Shown: piece by piece, positions 32,796 to 41,440 of the stretch
Layout of the letters: each line of letters opens with the position of its first letter
How positions within the stretch are numbered: the first letter of the stretch is position 1
Source: Streptomyces aculeolatus
GTDB taxonomy: Bacteria; Actinomycetota; Actinomycetes; Streptomycetales; Streptomycetaceae
Length of the DNA: 64,000 nucleotides
Reading direction: 5' to 3'
NCBI RefSeq assembly: GCF_020400605.1
Contig: NZ_JAINRD010000024.1
Span: forward strand, 1-64,000
Translations under genes and position numbers: made by a program
The notes under the pieces: model-generated
What the model was told of the DNA's origin: nothing
Databases searched by the model: none
What the model saw: the letters and a program-made list of their open reading frames with translations, nothing else

Positions 32796-34436
32796 TCACA
32801 TCCGGAAGACGCCGAAGCCCTGCGCCGCACTGTCCCTGGCGGGCAGCGGCGCGTGGGCGCAGGCGGTCAGCGCGAGCCCGAGCACCCGGCGGGTGTCCAG
32901 CGGGTCGATGACGCCGTCGTCCCACAGGCGGGCGGTCGCGTAGTAGGCGTTGCCCTGCGTCTCGTACTGCTCGCGGACGGGCGCCTTGAACTCCGCCTCC
33001 GCCTCGGCCGGCCACTCCTCGCCGCGCGCCTCCAGCTGGTCCCGCTTAACGGTCGCGAGGACCGACGCGGCCTGCTCGCCGCCCATGACGGAGATCTTCG
33101 CGTTGGGCCACATCCACAGGAAGCGGGGGGAGTAGGCCCGGCCGCACATCGAGTAGTTGCCGGCGCCGTACGAGCCGCCGATGACGACGGTGAGCTTCGG
33201 CACCCGGGTGCAGGCCACCGCGGTCACCATCTTCGCGCCGTGCTTGGCGATGCCGCCGGCCTCGTAGCTGCGGCCGACCATGAAGCCCGAGATGTTCTGG
33301 AGGAACAGCAGCGGGATGCCGCGCTGGTCGCACAGCTCGATGAAGTGGGCGCCCTTCTGCGCGGACTCGGAGAACAGGATGCCGTTGTTGGCGACGATGC
33401 CGACGGCGTGGCCGTGGATGCGGGCGAAGCCGGTGACGAGCGTCGTGCCGTACTCGGCCTTGAACTCCTGGAAGCGTGAGCCGTCGACGACCCGGGCGAT
33501 GACCTCGCGCACGTCGTACGGCGTCCGCGAGTCGGCGGGCACGACGCCGTACAGGCCGGCGGGGTCGTGCTTCGGCTCCTGTGCGGCGCGTACGGACCAG
33601 GGTGGCGGGCCGGGTTCTGGGAGGGTGTCGACGATGCCGCGGACGATGCGCAGCGCGTGCGGGTCGTCCTCGGCGAGGTGGTCGGTGACGCCGGAGGTGC
33701 GGGAGTGGACCTCGCCGCCGCCCAGTTCCTCGGCGGTGACGACCTCGCCGGTGGCGGCCTTCACCAGGGGCGGGCCGCCGAGGAAGATCGTGCCCTGGTC
33801 GCGGACGATGACGGCCTCGTCGCTCATCGCCGGGACGTACGCGCCGCCGGCGGTGCAGGAGCCGAGGACGGCGGCGATCTGGGGGATGCCCGCGCCGGAC
33901 ATGCGGGCCTGGTTGTAGAAGATCCGGCCGAAGTGCTCGCGGTCGGGGAAGACCTCGTCCTGCATGGGCAGGAAGGCGCCGCCGGAGTCCACGAGGTAGA
34001 CGCAGGGCAGCCGGTTCTCCAGGGCGATCTCCTGGGCGCGCAGGTGCTTCTTGACCGTCATCGGGTAGTACGTGCCGCCCTTGACGGTGGCGTCGTTGGC
34101 GATGACGACGCAGGCCCTGCCGCTGACCCGGCCGATGCCGGCGATGACGCCGGCGGCCGGCGCGTCGTCGCCGTCGCGGCCGTACATGCCGTCGGCGGCG
34201 AGCGGGGCCAGCTCCAGGAACGGCGAACCGGGGTCGAGCAGGCCGTCGACGCGGTCGCGGGGGAGGAGCTTGCCGCGGGCGGTGTGCCGGGCGCGGGCCT
34301 TCTCGCCGCCGCCGGCGCGGGCGGCGGCCAGCTTGTCGTACAGTTCGCCGGCGAGCGCGCGGTGGGCCGCCTCGTTCGTCCGCCAGGCGGCGCCGGCGGG
34401 GTCGGCGGCGGTCGTCAGCACGGGTGCGTGGTCCAC
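32796..34436 (-). CDS. Acyl-CoA carboxylase beta subunit (methylcrotonyl-CoA type carboxyltransferase)
   Basis: 546 residues from GTG 34436, with GAGGAAGG upstream; a TTG at 34484 would add 16 residues unlike homologues. Motifs: ARGKLLPRDRVDGLLDPGSP, VANDATVKGGTYYPMTVKKH, GSCTAGGAYVPAMSDE and IGGSYGAGNYSMCGRAYSPR. These are the crotonase-fold carboxyl-CoA and acyl-CoA sites of MccB-type subunits rather than propionyl-CoA carboxylase. First gene of the leucine-degradation operon. The divergent TetR gene at 34557 and two matching operators in between suggest repression lifted by an acyl-CoA. Confidence 0.93.
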   Translation of the reverse strand: MDHAPVLTTAADPAGAAWRTNEAAHRALAGELYDKLAAARAGGGEKARARHTARGKLLPRDRVDGLLDPGSPFLELAPLAADGMYGRDGDDAPAAGVIAGIGRVSGRACVVIANDATVKGGTYYPMTVKKHLRAQEIALENRLPCVYLVDSGGAFLPMQDEVFPDREHFGRIFYNQARMSGAGIPQIAAVLGSCTAGGAYVPAMSDEAVIVRDQGTIFLGGPPLVKAATGEVVTAEELGGGEVHSRTSGVTDHLAEDDPHALRIVRGIVDTLPEPGPPPWSVRAAQEPKHDPAGLYGVVPADSRTPYDVREVIARVVDGSRFQEFKAEYGTTLVTGFARIHGHAVGIVANNGILFSESAQKGAHFIELCDQRGIPLLFLQNISGFMVGRSYEAGGIAKHGAKMVTAVACTRVPKLTVVIGGSYGAGNYSMCGRAYSPRFLWMWPNAKISVMGGEQAASVLATVKRDQLEARGEEWPAEAEAEFKAPVREQYETQGNAYYATARLWDDGVIDPLDTRRVLGLALTACAHAPLPARDSAAQGFGVFRM

Positions 34437-34487
34437 GGGGGCGCGCCCTTCCTCGATGAGCCGTTCGGCCGTACCGGCCGACAAGCA

Positions 34488-34535
34488 GGTTAGCTGTCGT
34501 TAACGCCGTATGCCCAAGGTTAACGCTCACTAACC
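34488..34535. promoter_or_regulatory. Two matching operator sites between carboxylase operon and tetR
   Basis: Site 1 GGTTAGCTGTCGTTAACG (34488-34505) and the reverse complement of site 2 (34518-34535), GGTTAGTGAGCGTTAACC, share GGTTAG-N4-CGTTAAC. The sites are inverted relative to each other. The TTAG...TTAA symmetry is typical of TetR-family operators for branched acyl-CoA catabolism. Confidence 0.7.
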
Positions 34536-34556
34536 GGGCTGTCTACAATGGTCCGT

Positions 34557-35156
34557 ATGAGCACCGAGGCCCCCGCGCCCACCAGACGCGAGCAGATCCT
34601 GAAGGAGGCCGCGCGCCTCTTCGCGGACCGCGGCTTCCACGGGGTCGGCGTGGACGAGATAGGCGCCGCGGTCGGCATCAGCGGCCCCGGCCTGTACCGG
34701 CACTTCGCCGGCAAGGACGCCATGCTCGCGGAGCTGCTGGTCGGCATCAGCGAGCGGCTGCTGGCGGCGGGCCGGGCGCGGGCGGCGGTCCGCGGGGCCG
34801 GCCCGGACGCCCCGCTGGACGCGCTGATCAGCGGCCACATCGACTTCGCGCTGGACGACCGGCCGCTGATCATCCTGCACGACCGGGAGCTGGACCGGCT
34901 GCGCGACCGGGACCGCAAGCGGGTGCGCCAGTTGCAGCGGCAGTACGCCGAGCTGTGGGTCGACGTCGTACGGGAGGTCTACCCGGCGCTGACGGAGGGC
35001 GCGGCCCGTACCGCCGTCCACGCGGTCTTCGGCCTCCTCAACTCCACCCCCCACCTCGGCGCCCGCGGCACCCTCCCCGACCGCGCCGCCACCGCCGCCC
35101 TCCTCCACCGGCTCGCCCGCGGCGCCTTCGCGGCGGCACCGCGGCCGAAGCTGTGA
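34557..35156 (+). CDS. TetR-family regulator of the acyl-CoA catabolic operon
   Basis: 199 residues from ATG 34557 (ATG 34548 possible). The helix-turn-helix is at about residues 9-55 (REQILKEAARLFADRGFHGV, then IGAAVGISGPGLYRHFAGKDAML). The C-terminal domain is the ligand pocket (FALDDRPLIILHDRELDRL). It is divergent from the carboxylase operon across 120 bp holding two candidate operators. Likely ligands are acyl-CoAs of leucine degradation, by analogy with the placement of such regulators. Confidence 0.88.
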   Translation: MSTEAPAPTRREQILKEAARLFADRGFHGVGVDEIGAAVGISGPGLYRHFAGKDAMLAELLVGISERLLAAGRARAAVRGAGPDAPLDALISGHIDFALDDRPLIILHDRELDRLRDRDRKRVRQLQRQYAELWVDVVREVYPALTEGAARTAVHAVFGLLNSTPHLGARGTLPDRAATAALLHRLARGAFAAAPRPKL

Positions 35157-35227
35157 CGTCCGCCGCGCGGACGCGGCCTGGACAGCCGTGGTGACCCGCA
35201 GGTAACTTCAGGGGCACGACGCTGAGC

Positions 35228-35235
35228 AAGCGCTT
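35228..35235. promoter_or_regulatory. AAGCGCTT palindrome upstream of acyl-CoA dehydrogenase
   Basis: GAGCAAGCGCTTAG contains the palindrome AAGCGCTT, 31 bp before the ATG at 35266. It may be a binding site of a TetR-type acyl-CoA regulator. Short, so uncertain. Confidence 0.3.
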
Positions 35236-35265
35236 AGTCGGAGTTTGCCCCGGGAGGCGAGGACC

Positions 35266-36423
35266 ATGCGGCGGACGGTGTTCAACGAGGACCACGAGGC
35301 GTTCCGCGAGACCATCCGGGACTTCATCGCCGCCGAGGTCGTGCCGTACTACCACGACTGGATGGAAGCCGGCGCCGTCCCCCGCGAGCTGTACAAGAAG
35401 CTCGGCGAGCTGGGCGTCTTCGGCATCGAGGTGCCCGAGGAGTACGGCGGCGCCGGCGAGCACAGCTTCAAGTTCAACGCCGTCATCAGCGAGGAGTGCG
35501 CCCGCGCCGGCGTCTCCTTCGGCGGCTCCTCCGTGCACACCGCCCTCTGCCTGCCCTACCTGCTCAAGTACGGCAGCGAGGAGCAGAAGCACCGCTGGCT
35601 GCCCGCCTTCGTCTCCGGCGACATGATGACCGCCATCGCCATGACCGAGCCCGGCACCGGCTCCGACCTCGCCGGCATGAAGACCACCGCGAAGCTCTCC
35701 GAGGACGGCACGCACTACGTCCTCAACGGCGCCAAGACCTTCATCACCGGCGGCGTCCAGGCCGACCGCGTCCTGGTCTGCGCCCGCACCGCCCCGCCGA
35801 CCCCCGAGGACCGCCGCGGCGGCATCTCCATCCTCGTCGTCGACACCGCCTCCGAGGGCTACGCCGTCGGGCGCAAGCTCGACAAGCTGGGGCTGAAGTC
35901 CTCCGACACCGCGGAGCTGAGCTTCACCGACGTCAAGGTGCCCGTCGCCGACCTGCTCGGCGAGGAGGGCAAGGCGTTCACGTACCTCACCCACAACCTC
36001 CCGCAGGAGCGCCTCGGCATCGCCGTCGGCGCGTACGCCCAGGCCGCCGCCGCCGTGCGGTTCGCGCTGGAGTACGTCAGGGAGCGCACCGTCTTCGGCC
36101 GGACCGTGGCGGAGTTCCAGAACACCAAGTTCGTCCTCGCCGACTGCAAGGCCGAGGTCGACGCCATGGAGGCGTACGTCGACCGCGCCCTGGACGCGCA
36201 CGACGCGGGTGAGCTGGGCGTCGCCGACGCCGCCGCCGTCAAGCTCTTCTGCACCGAGCGCGCCGCCGTCGTCATCGACAAGTGCCTCCAACTGCACGGC
36301 GGCTACGGCTACATGAACGAGTACCCCATCTCCCGCCTCTACGCCGACACCCGCGTCACCCGCATCTACGGCGGGACCAGCGAGGTCATGCGCTCCATCG
36401 TCGCCAAGTCGATGGGCCTGTAG
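35266..36423 (+). CDS. Acyl-CoA dehydrogenase
   Basis: 385 residues from ATG 35266, with GGGAGGCGAGGA upstream. Motifs: TAIAMTEPGTGSDLAGMKTTA (substrate/FAD), TFITGG, ERLGIAVGAYAQAAAA, and LHGGYGYMNEYPISRLYADTRVTRIYGGTSEVMRSIVAKSMGL, the usual C-terminal FAD-binding end. Cytosolic flavoenzyme of fatty acid or branched acyl-CoA oxidation. It follows the TetR gene in the same direction, 109 bp downstream, and is followed after 27 bp by the TesB gene, so the three may be partly cotranscribed. Confidence 0.92.
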   Translation: MRRTVFNEDHEAFRETIRDFIAAEVVPYYHDWMEAGAVPRELYKKLGELGVFGIEVPEEYGGAGEHSFKFNAVISEECARAGVSFGGSSVHTALCLPYLLKYGSEEQKHRWLPAFVSGDMMTAIAMTEPGTGSDLAGMKTTAKLSEDGTHYVLNGAKTFITGGVQADRVLVCARTAPPTPEDRRGGISILVVDTASEGYAVGRKLDKLGLKSSDTAELSFTDVKVPVADLLGEEGKAFTYLTHNLPQERLGIAVGAYAQAAAAVRFALEYVRERTVFGRTVAEFQNTKFVLADCKAEVDAMEAYVDRALDAHDAGELGVADAAAVKLFCTERAAVVIDKCLQLHGGYGYMNEYPISRLYADTRVTRIYGGTSEVMRSIVAKSMGL

Positions 36424-36450
36424 GGCCGCCGGCTCTGCGAGACTCGCCCC

Positions 36451-37341
36451 ATGGACGACGCCGCACTCACCGAACTGGTCGACCTGCTGGACCTGGAGCA
36501 GATCGAACAGGACATCTACCGCGGCCACTCCCGCACCGCCGTCGTCCCGCGGGTCTTCGGCGGGCAGGTCGCCGCGCAGGCGCTCGTCGCCGCCGGCCGC
36601 ACCGTGCCCGCCGACCGGCCGCCGCACTCGCTGCACGCCTACTTCCTGCGCCCCGGCGACCCCGGCGCCCCCCTCGTCTACACCGTCGACCGCATCCGCG
36701 ACGGCCGCTCCTTCACCACCCGCCGCGTCGTCGCCGTCCAGCACGGCCAGCCGGTCTTCAACCTCTCCGCCTCCTTCCAGGTCCACGAGGAGGGCCTGGA
36801 GCACCAGGTGCCCATGCCGCCGGCGCCGGACCCGGAGAAGCTGCCGACCGCAGAGGAGGCGATGCCGCGCTACGCCGTCAACTTCCTCGACCCCGCCCTC
36901 GCCCGCCGGATGCTGGAGGCGCGCGCCGCGGTCGACCTGCGCTACGCCGCGCCGCCGCCGTGGGGCGGCGAGGCAGGGGTGCCGCGGGAGCCGCGCTCGC
37001 AGGTGTGGTTCCGCACGAACGGCCGGCTCACCGGCGCCATCGACACCCCGCTGCTGCACGTCTGCCTCATGACGTACGTCTCGGACATGACCCTGCTCGA
37101 CTCCGTGCTGCTCGCGCACGGCCGCGGCGGCTGGGCCGTCGGCGACGTCGTCGGCGCCAGCCTGGACCACGCGATGTGGTTCCACCGGCCGTTCCGGGCG
37201 GACGAGTGGCTGCTGTACGACCAGGAGTCGCCGACGTCGCAGGGCGGGCGGGGGCTGAGCACCGGCCGGATCTTCACCCGCGACGGGCGGCTGGCGGCGT
37301 CGGTGATCCAGGAGGGCGTGATCCGGGTCCCGCGCGCCTGA
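36451..37341 (+). CDS. tesB: Acyl-CoA thioesterase II (TesB)
   Basis: 296 residues with two hotdog domains. VFGGQVAAQALVAAGRTVP (about 30-48) and HSLHAYFLRPGDP belong to the first; the second has MTYVSDMTLLDSVLLAH and SLDHAMWFHRPFRADEWLLYDQESP, containing the catalytic Asp and the family HxxxFHRPF motif. It hydrolyses acyl-CoAs in the cytoplasm and probably serves the same beta-oxidation context as the upstream dehydrogenase. The start has no clear ribosome-binding site, consistent with leaderless or coupled translation. Confidence 0.92.
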   Translation: MDDAALTELVDLLDLEQIEQDIYRGHSRTAVVPRVFGGQVAAQALVAAGRTVPADRPPHSLHAYFLRPGDPGAPLVYTVDRIRDGRSFTTRRVVAVQHGQPVFNLSASFQVHEEGLEHQVPMPPAPDPEKLPTAEEAMPRYAVNFLDPALARRMLEARAAVDLRYAAPPPWGGEAGVPREPRSQVWFRTNGRLTGAIDTPLLHVCLMTYVSDMTLLDSVLLAHGRGGWAVGDVVGASLDHAMWFHRPFRADEWLLYDQESPTSQGGRGLSTGRIFTRDGRLAASVIQEGVIRVPRA

Positions 37342-37368
37342 CCGGCGTACGGCACCGGGCCCCGTCCG

Positions 37369-38190
37369 CTACGGCAGCTCCAGCCCCGCCGCGGCCAGCA
37401 GGTACGCCGTCATCAGGGGGTACGCCCCCGGGTCCGCCACGTGGTCGTCCAGCGGCACCGCCACCGCGAGCGTGCCCTCGGCCTCGCCGAGGAACAGCGC
37501 CGGGTCGTTGCAGTCCGCGTACCCCACGGCGTGCACGCCGCGCTGCGCCGCGCCGCCCGCCCAGCCGTGGTCGGCGACCACCAGGTCCGGCAGCGGCTCG
37601 CCGGCCCGCTCCAGCGCGTCGAGGATCAGCCGCACCGGCTGCGGCGCGTGGGTGTGCCACAGCGTCGCGCCCCGCTCCAGCACGGCCACGTCGCAGAACT
37701 GCTGCACGTTGCCGTACGAGCCGTCGTCGCCCTCGCCCGTCCGCAGGCCCGGCGGCACCGTGACGATGTCGCAGCCCGCCGCGCGCAGCGCCGCCGCCGT
37801 CCTGCTGTGCACCTCCAGCAGCCCGCCGGGGTGGCCGGTCGCCACCAGCACCCGGTGCCGGCCCTCGGCGGCCTTGCGCAGCTCGGCCGCCATCCGGTCC
37901 AGGCCGTCCACGGTCAGCTCCGGGTCGATGGTGTCCTGGCCGTGGGTGTGCGCGGGGTCGGCGACGACCCCGACGCGCTCGGCCATGACGGCCAGCACGT
38001 CGCGCTCGTCGGTCCAGCGGTCGCCGAGGTCGAGGCCGAGCCAGAAGCGCAGGTTGCCCTGGCTCAGCTCGCGGTAGTGGCGCAGGTTTCCCTCGCGGGG
38101 CGTGGCGACGTCGCCCGCGATCCGGGTGCGTACGAGGTGGTCGACGAGGGCGGGGCGGCTGGGTGCGTCAGGCAGGGACATGAGGGCCAT
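37369..38190 (-). CDS. Conserved protein annotated as phosphatase in streptomycetes; function unproven
   Basis: 273 residues from ATG 38190 (ATG 38181 is also possible; neither has a strong ribosome-binding site). Motifs: VLVATGHPGGLLEVH, VVADHGWAGGAAQRG and VGYADCNDPALFLGEAEG, suggesting a metal or phosphate site with conserved His/Asp. I recall such proteins being labelled phosphatase in Streptomyces genomes, without experimental support that I know. Convergent with tesB (28 bp gap) and divergent from agmatinase. Confidence 0.7.
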   Translation of the reverse strand: MALMSLPDAPSRPALVDHLVRTRIAGDVATPREGNLRHYRELSQGNLRFWLGLDLGDRWTDERDVLAVMAERVGVVADPAHTHGQDTIDPELTVDGLDRMAAELRKAAEGRHRVLVATGHPGGLLEVHSRTAAALRAAGCDIVTVPPGLRTGEGDDGSYGNVQQFCDVAVLERGATLWHTHAPQPVRLILDALERAGEPLPDLVVADHGWAGGAAQRGVHAVGYADCNDPALFLGEAEGTLAVAVPLDDHVADPGAYPLMTAYLLAAAGLELP

Positions 38191-38281
38191 GGTGTCATTG
38201 TCACCCGGACACATGTGCGGGGGCGCAGGTGTCCATTCTGTACAGCGCCCCCCGCGCTGCGCTGCGCTTATCGTCGAGGGC

Positions 38282-39283
38282 ATGAGCAGCACCGGCACCC
38301 CTCGCGGCCCCGTCGACTCCTCCCGCGTCCCGCGCTACGCGGGCCCCGCCACGTTCGCCCGCCTGCCCCGCCTGGACGAGGTGGGGCGCACGGACGTCGC
38401 CGTCGTCGGCGTCCCCTTCGACAGCGGCGTCTCCTACCGCCCCGGCGCCCGCTTCGGCGGCAACGCGATCCGCGAGGCGTCCCGGCTCCTGCGCCCCTAC
38501 AACCCGGCGCAGGACGCCGCGCCCTTCGCGCTGGCCCAGGTCGCGGACGCGGGCGACATCGCGGTCAACCCGTTCGACATCGGCGAGGCGGTGGCCACCG
38601 TCGAGGGCGCGGCCGACGAACTGCTGGCGACCGGCGCCCGGCTGATGACCCTCGGCGGCGACCACACCATCGCGCTGCCGCTGCTGCGCGCGGTCGCCCG
38701 GCGGCACGGGCCGGTCGCCCTGCTGCACTTCGACGCGCACCTGGACACCTGGGACACCTACTTCGGTGCCGCGTACACCCACGGCACGCCGTTCCGGCGC
38801 GCGGTGGAGGAGGGCGTGGTGGACACCTCGGCGCTCTCGCACGTCGGCATCCGCGGTCCGCTCTACGGGCGCAAGGACCTGGACGACGACGAGAAGATGG
38901 GCTTCGGCATCGTCACCTCGGCGGACGTGATGCGCCGCGGCGTCGACGAGGTCGCCGACCAGCTGCGGCAGCGGATCGGGGACCGGCCGCTGTACGTGTC
39001 CGTCGACATCGACGTCCTGGACCCGGCGCACGCCCCGGGCACCGGCACCCCGGAGGCCGGCGGGCTCACCTCGCGCGAGCTGCTGGAGATCCTGCGCGGG
39101 CTGGCGGGCTGCCGGCTGGTCTCGGCGGACCTGGTGGAGGTGGCGCCGGCGTACGACCACGCGGAGATCACGTCGGTGGCGGCGTCGCACACGGCGTACG
39201 AGCTGACGACGCTGATGGCGCGGCAGCTCGCCGACGAGGCACAGCTTGCTGACGGGGCAGCCAGCGGGAGCGCGCCGGAGTAG
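38282..39283 (+). CDS. speB: Agmatinase/ureohydrolase
   Basis: 333 residues. The two manganese ions are bound by GGDHTI (about residues 122-127), HFDAHLDTWD (about 148-157) and SVDIDVLDPAHAPGTGTPEAGG (about 238-259), all intact. The VGVPFDSGVSYRPGARFG start favours agmatinase over arginase. It would convert agmatine to putrescine and urea, or act on a related guanidino compound. It is monocistronic: a divergent gene lies upstream and a hairpin at 39317-39342 follows. The C-terminal 15 residues are low complexity. Confidence 0.93.
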   Translation: MSSTGTPRGPVDSSRVPRYAGPATFARLPRLDEVGRTDVAVVGVPFDSGVSYRPGARFGGNAIREASRLLRPYNPAQDAAPFALAQVADAGDIAVNPFDIGEAVATVEGAADELLATGARLMTLGGDHTIALPLLRAVARRHGPVALLHFDAHLDTWDTYFGAAYTHGTPFRRAVEEGVVDTSALSHVGIRGPLYGRKDLDDDEKMGFGIVTSADVMRRGVDEVADQLRQRIGDRPLYVSVDIDVLDPAHAPGTGTPEAGGLTSRELLEILRGLAGCRLVSADLVEVAPAYDHAEITSVAASHTAYELTTLMARQLADEAQLADGAASGSAPE

Positions 39284-39316
39284 CCGCGGAGCGGGGGGAC
39301 GGGGGAGGGGCACGAC

Positions 39317-39342
39317 GGATCAGGCGCCGCCACGCCTGATCC
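39317..39342. terminator. Hairpin between speB and the XRE regulator
   Basis: GGATCAGGCG (39317-39326) and CGCCTGATCC (39333-39342) are perfectly complementary (10 bp) with a 6-nt loop, between convergent genes ending at 39283 and 39371. Probably terminates both. Confidence 0.8.
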
Positions 39343-39370
39343 TCTGATGCTGTGTGCGCCGGGGAGTCCG

Positions 39371-40273
39371 TCAGAACTCGTCGGCCAGCCGCTCCAGTAT
39401 CCGCATGCTGCCCGCGTGGGTCTCGGCCGTGGCGCAGAGCCGGTCCATGACCAGCTTGTAGTTCTCCACCTCGTCCGGCTTGTCCAGGTAGAGCGCGCTG
39501 GTGAGCTGCTCCAGGTAGACGACGTCGGGCAGGTCGGGCTCGGTGAAGCGCATGATGTGTATCGGCCCGCCGGCCGCCGCGAGGCCGCCGATGTCGAAGG
39601 GGGCGATCTGGATCGTGATGTTCTTCCGGCTGCCCATCTCCAGCAGGTGCCTGACCTGGCCCCGCATCACGTCCGGCCCGCCGAGCGGGCGGCGCAGCGC
39701 GGCCTCGTCCACGACGACCCACAGCTTCGGCGCGTCCGGCCGGTCCAGCACCTGCTGGCGCCGCAGCCGCACGTCGACCTTGCGCTGGATCTCCTGCTCG
39801 GGCGCGCCCGCGTTGGCCAGCAGCGTGACGGCGCGGGCGTAGTCCGCGGTCTGCAGCAGGCCGGGGACGAACTGGACCTGGTAGTTACGGATCAGCCCCG
39901 CGGCCTCCTCGAGGCCGAGCAGCGTCTCGAACCAGCCCGGCAGCACGTCGCCGTACTTCTGCCACCAGCCCGGGGAGCTGGCGCGGCGGGCGAGGGCCAG
40001 GAACTCGGAGCGCTCCTGCTCGTCCGTGACGCCGTAGAGGGTGAGGAGGTCGGAGACGTCGCGCTCCTTGTACCCCACCCGGCCGAGCTCCAGGCGGCTG
40101 ATCTTGGCGTGCGACGCCCGGATCGCATCACCGGCTGCCTCACGGGAGACGCCGGCGGCCTCCCGGAGCCGACGCAGGTGAGTGCCCAGCAGAATGCGAA
40201 GAACCGTGGGCCCTCCATGCTGCTGAGAGAGTGCCCTGCGTACCGATGACGTCTGCTCCGGTGACGCTGACAT
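39371..40273 (-). CDS. XRE-family regulator with DUF5753 domain (WhiJ-like)
   Basis: 300 residues from ATG 40273. The helix-turn-helix is near 28-75 (GTHLRRLREAAGVSREAAGD, ISRLELGRVGYKERDVSDLL). The DUF5753 domain follows (WFETLLGLEEAAGLIRNYQV, PGLLQTADYARAV, RQQVLDR, HIMRFTEPDLPDVVYLEQL). These proteins are expanded in streptomycetes and pair with small DUF397 proteins, some acting in development like WhiJ. The DUF397 gene is 83 bp upstream in the same direction and an anti-sigma-like ATPase gene is divergent, the usual three-gene set. Confidence 0.92.
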   Translation of the reverse strand: MSASPEQTSSVRRALSQQHGGPTVLRILLGTHLRRLREAAGVSREAAGDAIRASHAKISRLELGRVGYKERDVSDLLTLYGVTDEQERSEFLALARRASSPGWWQKYGDVLPGWFETLLGLEEAAGLIRNYQVQFVPGLLQTADYARAVTLLANAGAPEQEIQRKVDVRLRRQQVLDRPDAPKLWVVVDEAALRRPLGGPDVMRGQVRHLLEMGSRKNITIQIAPFDIGGLAAAGGPIHIMRFTEPDLPDVVYLEQLTSALYLDKPDEVENYKLVMDRLCATAETHAGSMRILERLADEF

Positions 40274-40356
40274 CTGGCCTGCCCCTGTCCCGCGGTGTGT
40301 GAATCGACCGCTCAGTCTCTCACTGTGGAGGGTTCGGTGTACAGCTACTACGGAGT

Positions 40357-40617
40357 TCAACCAGGGCCTCTAGCCGCGCCGTTGACGATCAGATCGTCGA
40401 ACTGGCCGTCCTTCGCGCCGAGCAGGAAGGCGGTGATCTCCGCCTGCGTGTAGATGAGTGCCGGTCCGCCCGGATCGCGTGAGTTGCGCATGGCGATGTC
40501 CCCGCCGGGGAGTCCGGCGACCTCCACGCACTCGCCGTTCGGATTGCTGAAGCGGCTCTTCCGCCAGGTGATTCCGGCGAGTTGATCCGCCGGTACACCG
40601 TTCGTGACCTGCTGCAT
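40357..40617 (-). CDS. DUF397 small protein
   Basis: 86 residues from ATG 40617, with AAGGAGA upstream. ITWRKSRFSNPNGECVEVAGL (first half) and AMRNSRDPGGPALIYTQAEITAFL are the DUF397 signature. Such proteins are thought to bind and modulate the partner XRE/DUF5753 regulator, which lies just downstream. Divergent from the ATPase gene at 40768 across 150 bp holding several GTGCAC motifs. Confidence 0.93.
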   Translation of the reverse strand: MQQVTNGVPADQLAGITWRKSRFSNPNGECVEVAGLPGGDIAMRNSRDPGGPALIYTQAEITAFLLGAKDGQFDDLIVNGAARGPG

Positions 40618-40767
40618 CCTGTCTCCTTCTGTGATCGCGACACCAATGTACGTGCACCTGTTCTTGCGAATGAAATTGCATCCGTACTTGCAGCGGCAAG
40701 TGCACATCGATCACTATGGCATCGCAACCTGTTTCATCAACGTGCACGTGAGACTGGGGAGTTGGAG
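40618..40767. promoter_or_regulatory. Divergent control region with repeated GTGCAC motifs
   Basis: The 150 bp between the DUF397 gene and the ATPase gene contains three GTGCAC hexamers in contexts ACGTGCACC, AAGTGCACA and ACGTGCACG. Repeated short palindromes in this setting may be binding sites of the XRE regulator. No clear -10/-35 elements identified. Confidence 0.35.
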
Positions 40768-41316
40768 ATGACCGCACCGGCTGATGGGTGGGTGACTGCC
40801 TCCGAGTTCGCAGCGTGCACGCTCGAAGACGACCCCAGGTCCATAGCCATAGCCCGCAACGTCGCCCGGGCGACGCTGCGCGGGTGGCTGCTGGACGACC
40901 TCGTCGACGACGTCGCCGCCGTCGCCTCCGAGCTCGTGGCCAACGCGCTGCGGCACGGCGTCTGCGAACCGTCCTGGAGCCAGGCCCCCCACCCCGTCGT
41001 CCTCAGCCTGCTGCGCCGCGGCCCGGAGGTCGTGTGCGCGGTCTTCGACCCCGGGACCGGTGTCCCGCGGGTGTGCGTCGCCGACCCGTTCGCGGAGTCC
41101 GGCCGCGGGATGCGGATCGTGGAGTGCCTCAGCGACAGCTGGGGCTGGAGCGAGCCGGGCCCGTACGGCAAGGCCGTCTGGGCCCGCTTCTCCGAGGGCG
41201 GCAGAGCCGCGGCACCGGCGGAGGAACACGGCGTCGAACAGCCCCTCACCCGGTTACTGGTACTGATCGAGGTGCTCACCGGCAGCAGCCCGCCCCAGTT
41301 GCAGGCGGTCGCCTGA
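40768..41316 (+). CDS. Anti-sigma-like ATP-binding protein (RsbW/HATPase_c type)
   Basis: 182 residues from ATG 40768, with GGGGAGTTGGAG upstream. The GHKL fold shows the N box VAAVASELVANALRHG (about 50-65), a G1-like FDPGTGVPRV and the G2-like ESGRGMRIVECLSDSWGW. Proteins of this type either bind sigma factors or act as small regulatory kinases; those next to XRE/DUF397 genes are related to AbaA-cluster proteins of sporulation. Codon 163 is TTA (41254-41256), so full translation should require the bldA tRNA. The last 20 residues are a variable tail. Confidence 0.88.
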   Translation: MTAPADGWVTASEFAACTLEDDPRSIAIARNVARATLRGWLLDDLVDDVAAVASELVANALRHGVCEPSWSQAPHPVVLSLLRRGPEVVCAVFDPGTGVPRVCVADPFAESGRGMRIVECLSDSWGWSEPGPYGKAVWARFSEGGRAAAPAEEHGVEQPLTRLLVLIEVLTGSSPPQLQAVA

Positions 41317-41440
41317 CCTGCGCCCGCGCGCCCGCGGCCGGCCGCGGGCAACATTCCGTACGCACCCGAGAAACAAAACCCGGCCCCCGTAGGTTGTCGA
41401 TCCTGGACCAGGACCATCGACACTGAGGCGGAGGCGGCCG

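Noticed and set aside
34437..34484. TTG start at 34484 for the carboxylase beta subunit
   Set aside because: The added 16 residues do not match homologues, they cover one candidate operator edge, and GTG 34436 has a good ribosome-binding site.
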